Positions 1 through 8,288 of a stretch of 64,000 nucleotides of DNA are shown piece by piece. The translations under genes and the position numbers were made by a program. How positions within the stretch are numbered: the stretch's first letter is position 1; the number at the start of each line of letters is the position of its first letter. Source of the DNA: an uncultured Bacilli bacterium (lineage in GTDB: Bacteria; Bacillota_I; Bacilli_A; RF39; UBA660); NCBI GenBank assembly GCA_934090735.1, contig CAKOJR010000004.1:1-64000 (forward strand), given 5' to 3'. A model generated the notes under the pieces. It was not told the origin of the DNA. It saw only the letters and a program-made list of their open reading frames with translations, and ran no database searches.

Positions 1-900
1 ACTAAAAAGTTTAATATAAGTGCAATTAACATTCCAAAATATACAGCAGTTGATACCACTTCATATGAAGGAGAATATGCATTAGAAACTAAAGAATATA
101 CTTTCTACTATGAAAAGAATAATAGTGCCGGAGCAGTAGCTCATCATTATATCATTGACGAAAATGGTAATAAAACAACAGATAAGTTATTTGAAGATGA
201 AACTATAACTGGCAAACTAGATGAAGAATACTCATTTAGTGCAAAGACTGATTTAGGTGCTTATGAATTTGTAGAAAGTACTGGTAAAGTAAGTGGTATT
301 CTAACTGAAGAAGTACAAGAAGCAACCTTCTACTATAAGTTAAGAGATGCTAAAGTAATTGTTCACCATTATGAAGAAGGTACTACAATTAAAATTGCTG
401 AAGACGAAACTATTAATGGTAAAGTAAGCAAAGACTATACTACTAAAGAAGCAGATGTTTATGGATACATTTTAGCAAGTACTCCAGAAAATGCTAGTGG
501 AATGTTTACTGATGAAGTAACTGAAGTAATTTACTACTACAAGAAAGATATGGGTAAAGTTATTACTAAATATGTTGATGAAGATGGTAAAGTACTTTTA
601 GAAGAAACTACTACTAATGGACAAGTTGGTACAGACTATCAAACTAGTCCAGCTACTATCACTGATTACGAACTAATTAATACAATTGGTGAAGCAAAAG
701 GTAAATATACCAAAGAAGATATCGTTGTTACCTATGTATACCAATTTGTTATGGGTGAAGGTGGAGATGATACTCCAAAAGAACCAGATATTCCATACAC
801 TGGAATTGAAAGTGATAGTTATCTATTAGAATATAGTCTAATGGGCACAAGTGCTTTAGGACTTATATTACTAGCTATTTTAAAGAAGAAATTTAATTAG
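1..900 (+). CDS. C-terminal part of a MucBP-repeat surface protein with an IPYTG sorting signal
   Basis: The gene is open from the first base of the window in frame 1, so its start lies upstream. The visible 299 residues hold about three repeats of roughly 70 residues, each ending in a strand such as FYYK, IYYY or YVYQ. This is the pattern of MucBP-type (mucin-binding) repeats. The C-terminus has Pro-rich linker, the pentapeptide IPYTG, a hydrophobic segment and a KKK tail, which is the layout of a sortase cell-wall sorting signal with Ile in place of Leu. I infer a wall-anchored surface protein that may bind mucin or other host or neighbour ligands. No sortase gene is in this window. Repeat assignment is by pattern, so the exact ligand is unknown. 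Confidence 0.8.
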   Translation, partial: TKKFNISAINIPKYTAVDTTSYEGEYALETKEYTFYYEKNNSAGAVAHHYIIDENGNKTTDKLFEDETITGKLDEEYSFSAKTDLGAYEFVESTGKVSGILTEEVQEATFYYKLRDAKVIVHHYEEGTTIKIAEDETINGKVSKDYTTKEADVYGYILASTPENASGMFTDEVTEVIYYYKKDMGKVITKYVDEDGKVLLEETTTNGQVGTDYQTSPATITDYELINTIGEAKGKYTKEDIVVTYVYQFVMGEGGDDTPKEPDIPYTGIESDSYLLEYSLMGTSALGLILLAILKKKFN

Positions 901-915
901 TTTCTTCTTTTTTTG
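882..915 (+). terminator. Rho-independent terminator overlapping the stop codon
   Basis: AAAGAAGAAA (882-891) pairs with TTTCTTCTTT (901-910) around a 9-base loop, and a T run follows. The 5' arm lies in the last codons of the surface-protein gene. Confidence 0.7.
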
Positions 916-924
916 GCTTTTGTC

Positions 925-954
925 TTGGAAAAATGGGCGGTTCTATGTTATAAT
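925..954 (+). promoter_or_regulatory. Probable sigma-A promoter of parC
   Basis: TTGGAA (925-930) and TATAAT (949-954) are separated by 18 bases, just upstream of the parC ribosome site. The -10 is perfect and the -35 is only partial. Confidence 0.5.
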
Positions 955-971
955 TCTTAAAGGTGATAAGA

Positions 972-3470
972 GTGGAAGAAGTATTAAAGAGAATTCACGA
1001 TTATAGTTTAGAAGAAATAATGGGTGAAAGATTTGCTCGTTATTCTAAATATATTATTCAAGATAGAGCAATTCCTGACGTAAGAGATGGACTAAAACCA
1101 GTTCAAAGAAGAATTATCTATGCAATGTATAGAGATAAAAACACATATGATAAACAGTTTAAGAAATGTGCTAATGCCGTAGGTAACGTATTAGGTAAAT
1201 ACCACCCACATGGGGACTCAAGTGTATATGACGCTTTAATTCGTATGAGTCAAAGCTGGAAACAAAATCATATCTTAGTTGAAGTAGATGGTAACAATGG
1301 ATCAATTGATGGTGATGGACCTGCTGCTTACCGTTATACAGAGTGCAGACTATCTAAAATAAGTGAAGAACTACTTAAAGATATTGATAAAGATACAGTT
1401 ATGATGGCACCTAACTATTCTGATACCTTGCTAGAGCCTACAGTCTTACCTGCAAAATTTCCTAACTTACTAGTTAACGGAACAAACGGTATTTCTGCTG
1501 GATACGCGACAAACATCCCACCTCACAATCTAATCGAGGTATGTGATGCCGTTATTAAAAGAATAGATAGTCCTAATTGTCATGAAGATTCAATCTATGA
1601 AATAATTAAAGGTCCTGACTTCCCAACAGGTGGAATTGTTGAAGGACTTGATGGCATTAAAAGTGCTTTTAAAACTGGTAGAGGAAAGCTAATTGTAACA
1701 AGTAAAAGTGAATTTCAAAAAAATAAAGGCAAAGATCAAATTATAATTTCTGAAATTCCTTTTGAAGTTAATAAATCTTTATTAGTTAAAAAAATTGATG
1801 ATATCCGTTTTGAAAAGAAACTAGATGGTATTGCTGAAGTTCGTGATGAATCAGATAAAGACTCAAACATTAGAATTGTTATTGATTTAAAGCCAGGAGC
1901 TGATAAAGAACTTGTCTTAAATTACTTACTTAAAAATACAGAACTACAAACAACATATAACTACAACATGGTATGTATTGATAAAAGAAGACCTAGACTA
2001 CTTGGTATCATTCCAATTATTGATGCCTATATTGACCATCAAAAAGACGTTATCCTAAAAAGAACTAACTTTGATTTAGCTTTTGCTAGAAAAGAAATGC
2101 ATATCACAGAAGGTCTAGTTAAAGCAATAAGTATACTAGACGAAGTAATCGCGGTTATTAGAGCAAGTAAAAATAAACCCGATGCTATCGAGAATTTAGT
2201 TAAAAAATTTGATTTCACAACCGAGCAAGCAACTGCTATCGTTATGTTACAACTATATAGATTAACTAATACAGACATTACTGTTCTAAACGAAAAACTA
2301 GAAAACTTAAGAAAAATAATTGAAGAACTTACTGGTATTCTTAATGACGAATCTAAACTTAAAGGCGTTATTAAAGACGAGCTAAGAAGAATGAAAAAAG
2401 AGTATGGAGTTCCAAGAAAAACTGAAATCAGTGAAACAGTCAAAGAAATAAAAATTGATCAAACAGATCTTATAACAAAAGAAGATGTTATAATTGTTCT
2501 AACTAATGACGGATATCTAAAGAGAGTACCTATTAAATCACATAACTCTGCCGATGGAGAGACTGCTCTAAAGCCTGGAGATTATGTAATCTGTTACAAA
2601 CAAACTAACACCTTAAACAAATTATGTATTTTCACATCTCGTGGTAATTATTTGTATTTACCAATTCATGAAATTCCATCATGCAAGTGGAAAGATCTAG
2701 GCAAACATATTAGTAACTTTGTAACAATTAGCCCAGACGATAAAGCTGTAAGTGCCTTTATCATAAATGAAAATATAACTAATCCAGAAGTAACTATGTT
2801 TACTCGTGATGGTATGGTAAAAAGAACTAACTTAAATGACTTTATCGTAAGCAGATACTCTAAAGCCTATACAGCAATAAAACTAAAAGACACAGATGAA
2901 GTAGTAAACGTATGTATTACTAAGCCTAATGTACTTATCGTTACTAAAACAGGTTACTATTTAAACTATATGGCTAGTGAAATTCCAGTAAGTGGACCAA
3001 AAGCAGCAGGTGTTAAAGGAATTAACTTAAAAGACGATGCTGTTGTAAGTGGTATCTGCTATAGTGACACAGATGAATATATTGACATATTTACTAATCA
3101 AAAAACTGCTAAAAGAGTTAAACTAACTGAGTTAAATATGTTATCACGTGCTAAAAGAGGAACAACTTTAATAAAGAAAGTTAAATCTACTAACTATGAA
3201 ATAATTAAAGCCTTCAGTACAAACGCTAAAGACATTATTGGTATTAAATCAAAAGATGATATTTATCTAGTTAAAAATAGTGATATCCCAATTATGGATA
3301 AAGAATCAACGGGTTCAGTAATCCTAAAACAAGCAATTAGTGATGTCTTTATCTCTAAAGACCTTGATATTATCAAAGATGAAGATATAGAACTACCTAA
3401 AGTAAAAAAAGAAGAAGAAAAAATTCAAGAGCTTACAATTGATGACTTCTTAAATGACTTTAAACTATAA
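972..3470 (+). CDS. parC: DNA topoisomerase IV subunit A
   Basis: ParC is the DNA-cleaving subunit of topoisomerase IV, which decatenates daughter chromosomes together with ParE. The 832-residue sequence follows Gram-positive ParC (GrlA) closely: an N-terminal DNA-binding segment with SKYIIQDRAIPDVRDG, the quinolone-determining region HPHGDSSVYDA, and the catalytic Tyr near residue 122 in AAYRYTE. A beta-pinwheel C-terminal half follows, with repeats such as KRVPIK and KRTNL. I chose GTG at 972 because AGGTGAT (961-967) stands just before it; an in-frame GTG at 963 lies inside that ribosome site. The GrlA Glu84 equivalent is Asp here. parE is not adjacent, so the usual parE-parC pair is split or lies elsewhere. 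Confidence 0.95.
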   Translation: MEEVLKRIHDYSLEEIMGERFARYSKYIIQDRAIPDVRDGLKPVQRRIIYAMYRDKNTYDKQFKKCANAVGNVLGKYHPHGDSSVYDALIRMSQSWKQNHILVEVDGNNGSIDGDGPAAYRYTECRLSKISEELLKDIDKDTVMMAPNYSDTLLEPTVLPAKFPNLLVNGTNGISAGYATNIPPHNLIEVCDAVIKRIDSPNCHEDSIYEIIKGPDFPTGGIVEGLDGIKSAFKTGRGKLIVTSKSEFQKNKGKDQIIISEIPFEVNKSLLVKKIDDIRFEKKLDGIAEVRDESDKDSNIRIVIDLKPGADKELVLNYLLKNTELQTTYNYNMVCIDKRRPRLLGIIPIIDAYIDHQKDVILKRTNFDLAFARKEMHITEGLVKAISILDEVIAVIRASKNKPDAIENLVKKFDFTTEQATAIVMLQLYRLTNTDITVLNEKLENLRKIIEELTGILNDESKLKGVIKDELRRMKKEYGVPRKTEISETVKEIKIDQTDLITKEDVIIVLTNDGYLKRVPIKSHNSADGETALKPGDYVICYKQTNTLNKLCIFTSRGNYLYLPIHEIPSCKWKDLGKHISNFVTISPDDKAVSAFIINENITNPEVTMFTRDGMVKRTNLNDFIVSRYSKAYTAIKLKDTDEVVNVCITKPNVLIVTKTGYYLNYMASEIPVSGPKAAGVKGINLKDDAVVSGICYSDTDEYIDIFTNQKTAKRVKLTELNMLSRAKRGTTLIKKVKSTNYEIIKAFSTNAKDIIGIKSKDDIYLVKNSDIPIMDKESTGSVILKQAISDVFISKDLDIIKDEDIELPKVKKEEEKIQELTIDDFLNDFKL

Positions 3471-3476
3471 CATAAA

Positions 3477-3512
3477 AAGCCACCTAATGAATATATTTTA
3501 CTAGGTGGTTTT
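3477..3512 (+). terminator. Terminator of parC whose 3' arm contains the next gene's ribosome site
   Basis: GCCACCTA and TAGGTGGT form a stem around an AT-rich loop and are followed by a T run. The 3' arm AGGTGG is also the only good Shine-Dalgarno for the gene at 3516. The hairpin would therefore both end parC transcripts and hide the ribosome site in any read-through RNA. Confidence 0.6.
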
Positions 3513-3515
3513 TAT

Positions 3516-3860
3516 ATGGATAAAAAAGAAGCTTTTAGAGAATTTATAAAAAGTAAACCATACTTAGTTACTAAAGTTAAAAATAAAGAAACATCTTGGC
3601 AAGATTTATATGAAATCTATGATTTATATGGAGAAGACGAGAGTGCTTGGAATAAGTTTAAAGATGATGATAGAGCAGCACCACTTAGTGAACTAGCAAA
3701 CTTAGTAAAAAATATTAATATGGATAATGTTCAAAAATATATTAATAATGCCCAAAAAGCAATTAACGTTATTCAGGAGCTTACGAACAAGCCTGCTTCT
3801 AACACTAATATAGTAACACCTAAAACACCACGTGCGATGGATAAATTTTTTGGTGATTAA
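3516..3860 (+). CDS. ylbD: YlbD-like small protein
   Basis: This 114-residue, charged, soluble protein starts with a segment of the form EFIKSKPYLVTKVKN, then SWQDLYEIYDLYGEDE. It resembles Bacillus YlbD (a putative coat protein family) as I remember it: FIK..P.L..EVR...TWQ.LYE...LGE. The next gene resembles YlbE, and ylbD and ylbE are also neighbours in Bacillus, which strengthens the call. The middle has a coiled or amphipathic stretch (around residues 60-90) and a Pro/Thr-rich tail. Its role in this organism is unknown. Translation probably depends on AGGTGG in the preceding hairpin. Confidence 0.6.
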   Translation: MDKKEAFREFIKSKPYLVTKVKNKETSWQDLYEIYDLYGEDESAWNKFKDDDRAAPLSELANLVKNINMDNVQKYINNAQKAINVIQELTNKPASNTNIVTPKTPRAMDKFFGD

Positions 3861-4082
3861 ATGGAATTTGGACTTATCGAAAAAATAAAAAAGAATCCCA
3901 AAGAATATGAGTTCTTAAAAAGAAATTCCTACTTTTATAGATATTTAAATAGAGACCCAAATTATTATAAAGAATTTAATAAAGCCTTTAAAAACGATGA
4001 ACGAAATAAAAAAATGAGTAAAACCGAAAATGTATTAGATACTTTAGACACAGCATCATCAATTCTAAAAATAATGAAATAA
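3861..4082 (+). CDS. ylbE: YlbE-like small protein
   Basis: A 73-residue basic protein whose ATG directly follows the stop codon of the ylbD-like gene, with the ribosome site GGTGAT inside that gene's last codons, so the two are translationally coupled. The segment FYRYLNRDPNYYKEF matches the YlbE-like family pattern of a WYR.L.R(D/N)P motif. No signal peptide or membrane segment is seen. The biochemical function of the family is not established. The call rests on the motif plus the conserved neighbour. Confidence 0.55.
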   Translation: MEFGLIEKIKKNPKEYEFLKRNSYFYRYLNRDPNYYKEFNKAFKNDERNKKMSKTENVLDTLDTASSILKIMK

Positions 4083-4121
4083 TGTTTTACTGGAACTAAC
4101 AAAATTCTTATAAAAAAGACA

Positions 4122-4150
4122 TTGACAATAAAAATCTATTAATTTATAAT
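4122..4150 (+). promoter_or_regulatory. Consensus sigma-A promoter of the pseudopilin gene
   Basis: TTGACA (4122-4127) and TATAAT (4145-4150) are separated by exactly 17 bases. The leader that follows contains TAGAAAGTAGGG, nearly the same element found upstream of the surface-family genes at 8929, 10998, 13049, 21572 and 23573. Confidence 0.85.
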
Positions 4151-4175
4151 ATTGATAGAAAGTAGGGAACTTAAA

Positions 4176-4670
4176 ATGAAATTTAAAAGTAATAAAAAAG
4201 GTTTTACATTAGTAGAATTGTTAGCAGTTATCGTTGTTCTTGCAATCATTATGATTATTGCAATCCCGTCTGTATTAGAAAATATGAATAATGCTAAAAA
4301 AGGATCTTTAAAAGTTTATGCAGAAAAAGCTTTAGGAAATGCTCAAAGTACATATCAAGCTGATGACTTACTTGGCGCATTACCATCTTCAACTAATACA
4401 TCAGACAACAAAAAATACTTACAAGATAAATGTTATTGCTACTCACTATCTGCAATAGGCCTTACAACAACAGGAAGTTATAAAGGCTACGTAATTATAA
4501 CTCTTGACCCTAATACAAATGCAGCAAGTTATAAAGTAACTTTAACAGATAACAGCTTTTATTTAGAAGACCATGATTATGGCAAACTAAATAATAATAT
4601 AGAAATTAGTGACGGTAACAATAGTATCGAAAGTTCTTGCTCTGGTGTAACAGCTTCAAGATGTTCATAA
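4176..4670 (+). CDS. Type IV pilin/pseudopilin-like protein
   Basis: The first residues are MKFKSNKKGFTLVELLAVIV, a textbook class III signal: a short basic leader, the prepilin peptidase site G/F, Glu at +5 and a hydrophobic helix. The mature 150-odd residues include four Cys (CYCYS near the middle and two near the C-terminus) that could form disulfides, and a Ser/Thr/Asn-rich region. I infer an exported pilus- or competence-pseudopilin-like subunit needing a prepilin peptidase encoded elsewhere. ATG at 4176 was chosen over an upstream TTG (4152) because the latter is only a few bases after the -10 box. It stands alone, with no pilus assembly genes near. Confidence 0.75.
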   Translation: MKFKSNKKGFTLVELLAVIVVLAIIMIIAIPSVLENMNNAKKGSLKVYAEKALGNAQSTYQADDLLGALPSSTNTSDNKKYLQDKCYCYSLSAIGLTTTGSYKGYVIITLDPNTNAASYKVTLTDNSFYLEDHDYGKLNNNIEISDGNNSIESSCSGVTASRCS

Positions 4671-4701
4671 GAAAGTATTTTAAAATCCTTTCTTTTTTTT
4701 T
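4671..4701 (+). terminator. Rho-independent terminator
   Basis: GAAAG (4671-4675) pairs with CTTTC (4688-4692), with a palindromic ATTTTAAAAT extending the stem after one mismatch, followed by nine T. Confidence 0.7.
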
Positions 4702-4733
4702 AGAAATTTGGTAAAATTTACTTGGTGATTTAA

Positions 4734-5597
4734 ATGATAATTGGTAGTCATGTTTCCTTTTCAGGTAAACAATTATTAAGCAGTGCTATAGAAGCCATAA
4801 GCTACGGAGCAAACGCTTTTATGTTTTATACCGGAGCTCCTCAAAATACAGTCAGAAGTAAAATAAATGATGACTATACAAAAGAAGCTTTAAAACTAAT
4901 GAATGAAAATGGTATTGAACTTAAAAATGTAATATGCCACGCTCCATACATAGTTAATCTTGCTAATAATAAAGACGAAAGCAAATATGAATTTAGTAAA
5001 AACTTTTTAAAAGGGGAAATAACTAGATGCAACACTCTTGGGATAAAATATATTGTTCTTCACCCAGGAAGCAGTGTAGGAATAGAAAGATTAACAGCTC
5101 TAGATAACATTGCAAATGCTCTAACAAATATTTTAGAATGCAATGAAGACGTTACTATCCTATTAGAAACTATGGCTGGAAAAGGAACTGAATTAGGCAT
5201 TAACATAGATGAACTAAAATACCTTATTAAAAGTGTTAACAGTGACAAACTAGGCGTATGTTTAGATACATGTCACTTAAATGACTCTGGCGTAGATATT
5301 AATAACTTTGAAATGTATTTAAACATCTTTGATAGAGAAATTGGTTTAGATAAAGTTCACTGTATTCATATAAATGACAGTAAAAATCCCCTAGGTTCTA
5401 GAAAAGATAGACATGAAAATATTGGCTTCGGTACAATTGGCTTTGAAGCATTATATAAAGTTTGCACCACAGAACGCTTAAAAGATGTTCCTAAAATTCT
5501 AGAAACACCTTATATTAATGGAAAGGCTCCTTATAAAGAAGAAATAGAAGAGTTAAGAAATAATAAATTTAATCCTAACTTAAAAGAATTATTTTAA
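4734..5597 (+). CDS. nfo: Endonuclease IV (AP endonuclease)
   Basis: Nfo cuts DNA 5' of abasic sites during base-excision repair, using three metal ions in a TIM barrel. The 287-residue protein begins IIGSHVSFSG and carries the family's metal-site segments: CHAPYIVNLAN, LHPGSSVG, LLETMAGKG, GVCLDTCHLNDSG, HINDSKNPLGSRKDRHENIGFG and ILETP near the end. Length is normal for the family. The ribosome site GGTGAT lies four bases upstream of ATG. It converges on and overlaps by 9 bases the small gene on the other strand. Confidence 0.95.
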   Translation: MIIGSHVSFSGKQLLSSAIEAISYGANAFMFYTGAPQNTVRSKINDDYTKEALKLMNENGIELKNVICHAPYIVNLANNKDESKYEFSKNFLKGEITRCNTLGIKYIVLHPGSSVGIERLTALDNIANALTNILECNEDVTILLETMAGKGTELGINIDELKYLIKSVNSDKLGVCLDTCHLNDSGVDINNFEMYLNIFDREIGLDKVHCIHINDSKNPLGSRKDRHENIGFGTIGFEALYKVCTTERLKDVPKILETPYINGKAPYKEEIEELRNNKFNPNLKELF

Positions 5598-5840
5598 ATA
5601 CTTTATATATTCCTTAACTAATTCTTTTAACTTTTGATAGTTTTCTTCGGAAAACTTTTTTTCATGATCACTCACATTAAAACTATCTGGATTATTTAAA
5701 ACATTTTCATAATTATTTTTAATATACTTAAAAGCATACTCAGCTTCATCATCAGTTAAAATGATTCCTTTTCTAGCACTCCAAGCGCGTACATCATCTT
5801 CATTTAAATTTTTAATATAACTTCTTATTAGATTATTCAT
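5589..5840 (-). CDS. Small soluble protein, DUF2624/YqfT-like
   Basis: An 83-residue acidic helical protein read on the minus strand. It contains NLNEDDVRAWSARKGIILTDDEAEYAFKYI in two halves, followed by a helix ending in LVKEYIKYLK. The pattern recalls the Bacillus YqfT/DUF2624 family, whose gene lies beside nfo (yqfS) in Bacillus, and nfo is the convergent neighbour here. The match is from memory and is moderate. A GGTGA-type ribosome site precedes its ATG. Function of the family is unknown to me. The gene is divergent from the PBP gene at 5895. Confidence 0.6.
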   Translation of the reverse strand: MNNLIRSYIKNLNEDDVRAWSARKGIILTDDEAEYAFKYIKNNYENVLNNPDSFNVSDHEKKFSEENYQKLKELVKEYIKYLK

Positions 5841-5894
5841 ATTTTCACCATTATATTATATGTTAAAATCCTAAAATTGAACCATAATAATTAT

Positions 5895-7808
5895 ATGAAA
5901 AAGTTATTAATAATTCTTTTAATTTTTATAAGTATCTGTTCTTATAGACTATTAAATTTAAAGGATGCATCCGCATTTCAAACAAACTATATTGATGGTC
6001 TAACTGCTCCTCGTGGGAAAATTCTAGATCGAAATGGCAAAATTCTTGTAGATAACATTGGTGTTAGAAGCCTTGTTTTTAATAAACTATCAATTAGCAC
6101 TAAAGACACTATGGACGTTGCCCGCAATCTAAATGAAATTCTAACGTTTAACTTATCATCTAATGAAAGCCAAAAAAGATACTGCTACTATATTGATAAT
6201 GATTCTGTTATAAACGAGCGTATTCCTGAAGAAATCAAAATTAAATATAGTGAAAGAAGAATTGCTAAAAAAGAATATGAAGCTTACAAATATACTTTAA
6301 TAACAAGCGAAGAAATAAAATCTATAAATGACAATGTTTGTGCTCTTTTTCACCAAATGAATAACGGCTACAGTTATGAAGACAAAATTATCAAAAAGAA
6401 TCTCACAGATGAAGAATATGAAAAAATAAATTCGGCAAATTTAAAAGGTATTAGAACTGATATCACGTGGGAAAGACACTACCCATACGGAAACACATTA
6501 AGAGAAGTATTCGGCTCTGTATCTACATATAAACAAGGCATACCTAAAGAATATAAAGACAAATATTTAAAAATGGGATACAACTTAAGCGATAGAGTAG
6601 GTATAAGTAATCTAGAATATATCTATGATGAATATCTTAAAGGCGAAAAAGCTAAATATGAGATTAATGATAATCACTTAAAATTAATAAAAAAAGAGGA
6701 AACTGGTAAAGACATAGTTTTAAATATCGATATTGATCTTCAAAAATATACTGAAAGCGTTTTAGAAGAAGAAATCTCTCTTGCCAAAAAACATCCTAAT
6801 AGTAAATACTTTGATACATCCTTTGTCATAATTAGTAATCCAAATGATGGCAGCATATTAACTATGGCTGGCCGCAAAATAACTAATAATGGTGAGTTCC
6901 TAGACTACAGTTATGAAAATATTTTTAATTCCTATGTGGCAGGCAGTATTGTTAAAGGAGCAACTATCTCAGTCGGTTATAAATATGATTTAATACCTAA
7001 AAATAAAATCCTAGATGGATGTGTTAAACTAAGCACTACCAAAGATAAATGTTCCTGGAAAAGTTTAGGATACATGGATGCAAAAGAGGCCCTCAGAATG
7101 AGTAGTAACTATTATCAGTACATGCTAGCAATTAAACTAACCGGTAAAAACTACACTAGAAATATGAATATAGGCGCTACAAAAGAACACTTTGATATAT
7201 ATAGAAATACATTAAAAGACTACGGCCTAGGTGTATTAAGTGAAATTGACTTAATGAATGAGGGGACTGGCTATAAAGGAACAACTATCACTGACGACCA
7301 ACTTCTAAACATGGCTATCGGTCAGTATGACACTTATACACCAATATCTCTTACAAGTTATATAAACACTATTGCGACTTCTAAAAGAAACAAGCTATCA
7401 CTTCTAAGCATGGTTCTAAATAAAGATGGCTCTGTTTATTATAAAAATAAAAGTAAAGTACTAAGCACTGCTCCTATAAGTGAAGATAACCTTAACGAAA
7501 TAAGAGAAGGCCTTCGCCTAGTAAACTATAGTGGAACTGGTTATGGCTATATAACAAATAAAGTTAAAAGTGCAGGCAAAACCGGAACAAGCGAATCTTT
7601 TATTGATACCAATAATGATGGAATTGTTGACTTAAAAACAGTGAGCACTACTTACGGAGCATATTTCCCTTATGAAAATCCGAAAATAAGCATTGTTATA
7701 GTAAGCCCCAATATAAAATATTCAAATAAAAATAGTGAATATAAATATCCCATAAATCGTCATGTAATGAGTAAGATAAGTAAAGAGATTGTTGAAAAGT
7801 ATCTCTAA
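5895..7808 (+). CDS. Class B penicillin-binding protein (transpeptidase)
   Basis: A single N-terminal membrane helix (residues 1-20) anchors a periplasm-facing enzyme that cross-links peptidoglycan. After the anchor comes APRGKILDRNG, the typical start of the class B dimerisation domain. The transpeptidase motifs are all present: SIVK (Ser near 351), SSN (near 403) and KTGTSES (near 562). At 637 residues it is a short PBP2/FtsI-type enzyme; I cannot tell which of the two. ATG at 5895 was preferred over TTG at 5877, though neither has a good Shine-Dalgarno. Presence of a PBP shows the cell makes a wall, unlike true Mollicutes. Confidence 0.85.
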   Translation: MKKLLIILLIFISICSYRLLNLKDASAFQTNYIDGLTAPRGKILDRNGKILVDNIGVRSLVFNKLSISTKDTMDVARNLNEILTFNLSSNESQKRYCYYIDNDSVINERIPEEIKIKYSERRIAKKEYEAYKYTLITSEEIKSINDNVCALFHQMNNGYSYEDKIIKKNLTDEEYEKINSANLKGIRTDITWERHYPYGNTLREVFGSVSTYKQGIPKEYKDKYLKMGYNLSDRVGISNLEYIYDEYLKGEKAKYEINDNHLKLIKKEETGKDIVLNIDIDLQKYTESVLEEEISLAKKHPNSKYFDTSFVIISNPNDGSILTMAGRKITNNGEFLDYSYENIFNSYVAGSIVKGATISVGYKYDLIPKNKILDGCVKLSTTKDKCSWKSLGYMDAKEALRMSSNYYQYMLAIKLTGKNYTRNMNIGATKEHFDIYRNTLKDYGLGVLSEIDLMNEGTGYKGTTITDDQLLNMAIGQYDTYTPISLTSYINTIATSKRNKLSLLSMVLNKDGSVYYKNKSKVLSTAPISEDNLNEIREGLRLVNYSGTGYGYITNKVKSAGKTGTSESFIDTNNDGIVDLKTVSTTYGAYFPYENPKISIVIVSPNIKYSNKNSEYKYPINRHVMSKISKEIVEKYL

Positions 7809-7837
7809 AAATATTATAATATTCTTGGAGGATAGAT

Positions 7838-8032
7838 ATGGAAAGATCAATTATACCCTGCATACTTCTAATAGTACTAGCACTTTTAGGTGGTATGACT
7901 TTATATAAAGTAGAAAACATGCCAGAAGAAAAGGTATGCTATAACTTTGATAAAACAAGTGCAGAAACTAAAGTTTATTGTAAGGATTATAACACAATCG
8001 AAAAAGTTAGATACGTTTGGCATCTATATTAG
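7838..8032 (+). CDS. Small single-pass membrane protein
   Basis: A 64-residue protein with one N-terminal hydrophobic helix (IIPCILLIVLALLGGMTLY) and a short outside part holding two Cys (VCYNF and VYCKDY) that could pair. A good GGAGG ribosome site stands upstream. It follows the PBP gene by 29 bases and may be cotranscribed. I do not recognise the family. Confidence 0.6.
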   Translation: MERSIIPCILLIVLALLGGMTLYKVENMPEEKVCYNFDKTSAETKVYCKDYNTIEKVRYVWHLY

Positions 8033-8040
8033 AAAAACAC

Positions 8041-8070
8041 TTGCTTAAACTTTGAGAGATATGTTATAAT
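8041..8070 (+). promoter_or_regulatory. Promoter of rpmG-efp
   Basis: TTGCTT (8041-8046) and TATAAT (8065-8070) with an 18-base spacer, 31 bases before the rpmG start. Confidence 0.65.
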
Positions 8071-8101
8071 ACTAACGAGTTAAAAAAGGAGGCAATTTAA
8101 A

Positions 8102-8269
8102 ATGGCAAAGAAAAATGAAAACCGTAATCCTGTTGAGTTAAAATGTTCTGTTTGTGGTAATTTTATTCGCCCTACAGAAAAGAATAAAGCTAATACTCCA
8201 GATAAGTTAGAAATTAAGAAATTCTGTAAGACATGTGGCAAAACTCAAGTATTTAAAGAAAAGAAATAA
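8102..8269 (+). CDS. rpmG: 50S ribosomal protein L33
   Basis: A 55-residue protein with the L33 layout: basic N-terminus, LKCSVCGN, a linker, and FCKTCGK. The two CxxC pairs form the zinc ribbon of the Cys-containing L33 type. It is preceded by AAGGAGG and begins MAKKNENRNP. It lies 19 bases before efp and shares its promoter, making a small translation operon. Confidence 0.93.
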   Translation: MAKKNENRNPVELKCSVCGNFIRPTEKNKANTPDKLEIKKFCKTCGKTQVFKEKK

Positions 8270-8288
8270 TTGTAAGGAGTAAAATAGT

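Noticed and set aside
2039..2443. Minus-strand open frames inside parC, lon, lepA, ftsK and others
   Set aside because: They are Ser/Leu/Ile-rich shadows of real coding regions without start signals.
963..3470. Upstream GTG (963) as parC start
   Set aside because: It lies inside the AGGTGAT ribosome site; 972 has that site at normal distance. The same reasoning moved the starts of lepB, ftsK, spoIVB, dnaK and others.
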